NCBI GenBank assembly: GCA_036479015.1
Contig: JAZGFB010000045.1
Coordinates: forward strand, 62,001-126,000
Length of the DNA stretch: 64,000 bases
Origin: NVTR01 sp036479015
Lineage (GTDB): Bacteria > Pseudomonadota > Alphaproteobacteria > Rhodobacterales > Rhodobacteraceae
Direction: 5' to 3'
The position numbers were made by a program, and so were the translations under genes. The number at the start of each line of letters is the position of its first letter. Position 1 is the first letter of the stretch. This document shows positions 60,876 through 64,000 of this stretch, piece by piece. Under the pieces are notes generated by a model, which worked only from the letters and a program-made list of their open reading frames with translations, was not told the origin of the DNA and made no database searches.

Positions 60876-62537
60876 TCACCTGTCGGAAATTTCCCACCTT
60901 GGGTTGATCCAGGCCTGCGCGTTTTGCCGCGCAAGCGCAGGTTTTCCCAAAATAAAATCTGCTATCTTTTCCCCAACCATGATTGAAGGCGCATTCAGGT
61001 TGCCATTGGTGATGCGCGGAAAGATCGAACTGTCCGCCACCCGCATCCCATCCACCCCGATAACGCGGCCCTTGGGGTCAACCACCGCTCCGCCATCATC
61101 GGCGGCCCCCATCCGGCAGGTGCCGCAGGGGTGAAACGCGCTTTCGGCATGTTCCCTTATAAAGCCATCTATCTCATCATCACTTTGAATGCCTGCACCG
61201 GGCTGAATTTCGCGACCCCGGTAGGGCGCAAAGGCTTCCTGGCCCAGAACCTCACGCGTCACCCGCACGCAATGGCGAAAATCAACCCAGTCTTGGTCTT
61301 CAGACATATAGTTAAACCGGATCACCGGCTTGTCCAGCGGGTCTGACGACGCCAGCGTCACCGCCCCGCGCGACGCCGCCTGCATCGGCCCGACATGGGC
61401 CTGATAGCCATGCCCCTCAGCAGCCGCAGTGCCATCATAACGCACCGCCATGGGCAGGAAATGAAACTGAATATCAGGGTATTGCACCCCGGCGCGGGAC
61501 CGAATGAACCCAGCGCTTTCAAAATGGTTGCTGGCCCCAAGACCGGTATGTTTCAGCACCCATTCCGCCCCGGCCGTGCCCTTGCCAATCATGTTCCAAT
61601 GCTTAAAAAGCGTGATCGGCTGAATGCTGGCCTGCTGGATATAAACCTCAAGGTGGTCCTGCAAATTTGCGCCAACTGCTGGGCGATCGGCAACCACATC
61701 AATACCATGGCGCGCCAAGTGCGCCCCCGGCCCGATCCCCGACAACATCAGAATTTTCGGCGAATTAATGGAACTGGCCGCCACGATCACTTCGCGCCGT
61801 GCCCGGATCACTTCGCGTTGCCCGCGCCGGTCCACCTCGACCCCGACCGCTCGGCCCTCTTCAATGACCACACGGCGCGCAAAACACCGCACCAGATCAC
61901 AATTTTTTCGCTTTAGCGCAGGCCGCAAATAGGCATTTGCCGCCGACCAACGCACCCCATCGTGGATGGTCGCATCCATCGGCCCAAAGCCTTCCTGCTT
62001 TTCGCCGTTATAATCATCGGTGCGCTCAAACCCGGCCTGTACCCCGGCATCAACAAACGCCTGAAACAGCGGATTTTCCCGCTTGCCGCGCCTCACATGC
62101 AACGGCCCGCCCGTACCGCGCCAACCGGCATCACCGCCATGGCCGCCACTGTCCCAGTTTTCCATACGTTTGTAATAGGGCAGCACATCACCGTACCCCC
62201 AACCCACAGCACCACTGTCGGCCCAATGGTCAAAATCACGCGCATGTCCGCGCACATAAACCATGCCGTTAATGCTGGATGAGCCACCAATAACCTTACC
62301 CCGCGGCACCACCAAACGGCGGTTGTTCAACGCACGTTCGGGTTCCGATTTAAACCCCCAGTCATACATCCCCATATTCATCGGAAAACTTAACGCCCCC
62401 GGCATCTGAATGAACGGCCCGATATCCGAGCCGCCAAATTCCAGCACCAACACCGAATACTTGCCGTCCTCGCTGAGCCGATAGGCCAGCGCTGACCCGG
62501 CAGAGCCCGACCCGATGATGACAAAATCAGCCTCCAT
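60876..62537 (-). CDS. betA: choline dehydrogenase (GMC oxidoreductase)
   Basis: 553-aa FAD-dependent GMC enzyme oxidising choline to betaine aldehyde and then betaine. GSGSAGSALAYRL at residues 8-20 is the ADP-binding fold; GGSSSINGMVYVRGHARDFD, HPCGTCRMG (catalytic His) and NGNLNAPSIM are GMC/BetA motifs. The ATG at 62537 has AAAGG upstream and overlaps the betC end by 11 bases. The betC-betA order is that of rhizobial bet operons. The closely related alcohol dehydrogenases cannot be fully excluded. Confidence 0.9.
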   Translation of the reverse strand: MEADFVIIGSGSAGSALAYRLSEDGKYSVLVLEFGGSDIGPFIQMPGALSFPMNMGMYDWGFKSEPERALNNRRLVVPRGKVIGGSSSINGMVYVRGHARDFDHWADSGAVGWGYGDVLPYYKRMENWDSGGHGGDAGWRGTGGPLHVRRGKRENPLFQAFVDAGVQAGFERTDDYNGEKQEGFGPMDATIHDGVRWSAANAYLRPALKRKNCDLVRCFARRVVIEEGRAVGVEVDRRGQREVIRARREVIVAASSINSPKILMLSGIGPGAHLARHGIDVVADRPAVGANLQDHLEVYIQQASIQPITLFKHWNMIGKGTAGAEWVLKHTGLGASNHFESAGFIRSRAGVQYPDIQFHFLPMAVRYDGTAAAEGHGYQAHVGPMQAASRGAVTLASSDPLDKPVIRFNYMSEDQDWVDFRHCVRVTREVLGQEAFAPYRGREIQPGAGIQSDDEIDGFIREHAESAFHPCGTCRMGAADDGGAVVDPKGRVIGVDGMRVADSSIFPRITNGNLNAPSIMVGEKIADFILGKPALARQNAQAWINPRWEISDR

Positions 62538-64000
62538 CACGGGGAAACCTTTGAGCATCTTCCAGCACATTCAGGTCCATATGGTTGCGCATGTAGCGTT
62601 CAGAGGCGTCGCGCAACGGCTGATAATCCCACGGGTAATACGCCCCGTTGCGCAGGGCGTCATAGACCACCAACCGGCGCGCTTGCGATGCGCGCACCTC
62701 GGCGTCAAACGCCGCCATATCCCAGCGTTGGCGCACCTTTTGCGCCATCACCCGCACCGTCCCGGCATGGGCCTGAACCCCTGCCAAATTGTGCATCTCA
62801 TGCGGATCAGCCTCCAGATCAAACAGCATCGGTGCGTCCAGCTCACAATGCACATATTTCCACTTGCCATAGCGCAGGCACACCAGCGGCGCCAACGACG
62901 CTTCGGCCGCATATTCCATCGCCACCGGGGCGGTGCGTTCTGCCCCATTGGCCAATGCCACAAGGCTTTCACCGTCAACCCATGGTGCCACCTGCCCCAG
63001 ATCAACCCCGGCCAGTTGTGCCAATGTCGGGCAGACATCCAGCGTTGAAACCGGTGCAGTTACCAGCCCGGCTGGCATCCCCGGCGCGGCAACCATCAAC
63101 GGCACCCGCGCCGACCCTTCAAAAAAGTTCATCTTGAACCAAAGCCCACGCTCGCCCAGCATGTCACCGTGGTCTGATACAAACAGGATCACCGCCTCCT
63201 GCCCGGTACTTTCCAGTGCTTCCAACACCTCGCCAATCTTGTCGTCCAGGTAGGATATATTGGCGAAATAAGCTCGACGTGAGCGCCTTATATCTTGCTC
63301 TGAAATGTCAAATGACCGCCCGTCATTAGCATCAAATATCCGCTTTGAATGGGCGTCCTGATCAGCGTATTCAAACGCCCCAACATCCGGAAGCAAATGT
63401 TCGCAATCTTCGTACAGGTCCCAATATTTCTTGCGCGCCACATAGGGGTCGTGCGGGTGGGTGAACGACACCGTCAGACACCAGGGGCGCGCGTCAGCAC
63501 CGCGTGCCAGATCATAGACCTTTTGCACCCCCTGAAAGGCGACATCATCATCATATTCCAGCTGATTGGAAATCTCAGCCACCCCGGCCCCGGTGACCGA
63601 ACCCATATTGTGATACCACCAGTCGATGCGCTCACCCGGTTTGGTGTAATCCGGGGTCCAGCCGAAATCGGCCGGGTACACATCCGTGGTTAGGCGCTGC
63701 TCAAGCCCGTGCAATTGATCGGGGCCAACAAAGTGCATCTTGCCCGACAGGCAGGTCTGATACCCGGCCCGACGCAAATGGTGGGCATAGGTTGGAATAT
63801 CCGATGCAAATTCCGCCGCATTATCATAGACCCGGGTGCGGCGCGGCAATTGCCCCGACATGAGACCTGCCCGCCCAGGCGCACATAACGGGCTGGCGGT
63901 GTACGCGTTGGCAAACCGCGTCGATCGCGCCGCCAGCTTTTTTAGGTTGGGCGCATGTAACCAGTCGGCGGGGCCATCCGAAAACAGCGTGCCATTCAGC
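62527..64000 (-). CDS. betC: choline-sulfatase, partial (5' end outside window)
   Basis: At least 490 aa visible; the start lies beyond position 64000. The sulfatase signature is in the visible first part: SPLCAPGRAGLMSGQLP, whose Cys is converted to formylglycine (CxPxR). Further motifs are LSGKMHFVG and SDHGDMLGERGLWFK, typical of BetC. It hydrolyses choline-O-sulfate to choline for the betA product downstream. The shorter ORF from an internal ATG at 63861 would lose this active site and is not the real start. Confidence 0.92.
   Translation of the reverse strand, partial: LNGTLFSDGPADWLHAPNLKKLAARSTRFANAYTASPLCAPGRAGLMSGQLPRRTRVYDNAAEFASDIPTYAHHLRRAGYQTCLSGKMHFVGPDQLHGLEQRLTTDVYPADFGWTPDYTKPGERIDWWYHNMGSVTGAGVAEISNQLEYDDDVAFQGVQKVYDLARGADARPWCLTVSFTHPHDPYVARKKYWDLYEDCEHLLPDVGAFEYADQDAHSKRIFDANDGRSFDISEQDIRRSRRAYFANISYLDDKIGEVLEALESTGQEAVILFVSDHGDMLGERGLWFKMNFFEGSARVPLMVAAPGMPAGLVTAPVSTLDVCPTLAQLAGVDLGQVAPWVDGESLVALANGAERTAPVAMEYAAEASLAPLVCLRYGKWKYVHCELDAPMLFDLEADPHEMHNLAGVQAHAGTVRVMAQKVRQRWDMAAFDAEVRASQARRLVVYDALRNGAYYPWDYQPLRDASERYMRNHMDLNVLEDAQRFPRDGG

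Noticed and set aside
62527..63861. betC as a complete gene starting at an internal ATG (63861)
   Set aside because: The formylglycine site (CAPGR) lies upstream of that ATG in the same frame, so the true start is beyond the window.
1..64000. tRNA, rRNA, CRISPR and prophage genes
   Set aside because: I looked for T-loop-like GGTTCGAATCC contexts, regularly spaced repeats and phage structural genes and found none that hold up; the one GGTTCGAACT match at 48.6 kb is inside the SARP-like gene.

Overview
The window looks like a chromosomal segment of an alphaproteobacterium, most likely a marine Rhodobacterales (Roseobacter-type) member. This rests on gene content and protein resemblance, not on a marker gene: a Tad pilus locus with very short pilin-like proteins, the ruvCAB / ybgC / tolQRAB / pal / cpoB block, a soluble NAD-type formate dehydrogenase, phosphatidylcholine synthase, ycjX-ycjF and a choline-sulfatase / choline dehydrogenase pair. 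GC content looks moderate (my estimate is the mid-fifties; not computed). Coding density is high. I saw no rRNA, tRNA, CRISPR array, prophage or replication origin.

Region 1 (1-15.8 kb). A partial HAD-UbiA fusion gene and a lytic transglycosylase precede a 10.8 kb Tad (tight adherence) pilus locus on the plus strand: two tiny pilin-like proteins, each with its own terminator, then cpaB, cpaC, an OmpA-type lipoprotein, cpaE, cpaF, tadB, tadC, two TPR lipoproteins and the prepilin peptidase cpaA. A polytopic membrane protein on the other strand and an AAA+ ATPase flank it. tadE, tadF, tadG and cpaD are not in the window.

Region 2 (16-20.3 kb, minus). A membrane-anchored LytTR regulator, folD and fhs (tetrahydrofolate C1 metabolism) and a MOSC-domain protein.

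Region 3 (20.3-32 kb, minus). A long run of closely packed genes in the order ruvC-ruvA-ruvB-unknown-ybgC-tolQ-tolR-tolA-tolB-pal-cpoB-tilS-ftsH ends in a strong terminator. It combines Holliday-junction repair with the Tol-Pal envelope system.

Region 4 (32-47 kb). Mixed housekeeping genes: a DUF1127 small protein, prmA, msrA, an MFS transporter, priA, a transaldolase, DUF484-xerC, pcs with a small membrane protein, an EamA transporter, ogt, ileS and a group III truncated haemoglobin.

Region 5 (46.9-51 kb). The most disturbed part. A DUF2339 gene has lost its N-terminus to an IS66-family element, of which only the left end, the full first ORF and the first 26 codons of the second remain. Next to it are a large SARP-like regulator with TPRs and an unknown small gene with an inverted repeat in its leader.

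Region 6 (51-64 kb). ycjF-GNAT-ycjX, truA, a 48-aa orphan, a formate dehydrogenase (NuoE/NuoF fusion plus catalytic subunit), an endonuclease/exonuclease/phosphatase-family protein, and betA-betC, with betC running off the window end. Choline-O-sulfate use (betC, betA), tetrahydrofolate C1 oxidation (folD, fhs) and formate oxidation (fdh) would fit together as methyl-group oxidation; that link is inference.

The most distinctive non-coding signal is a 19-bp palindrome, GATTTTTCGCAGAAAAATC, present exactly three times, each time between convergent genes and each time preceded by a related AAATATC...CGCC motif. A copy of that second motif also forms the first codons of an unknown gene in the ruv-tol block.
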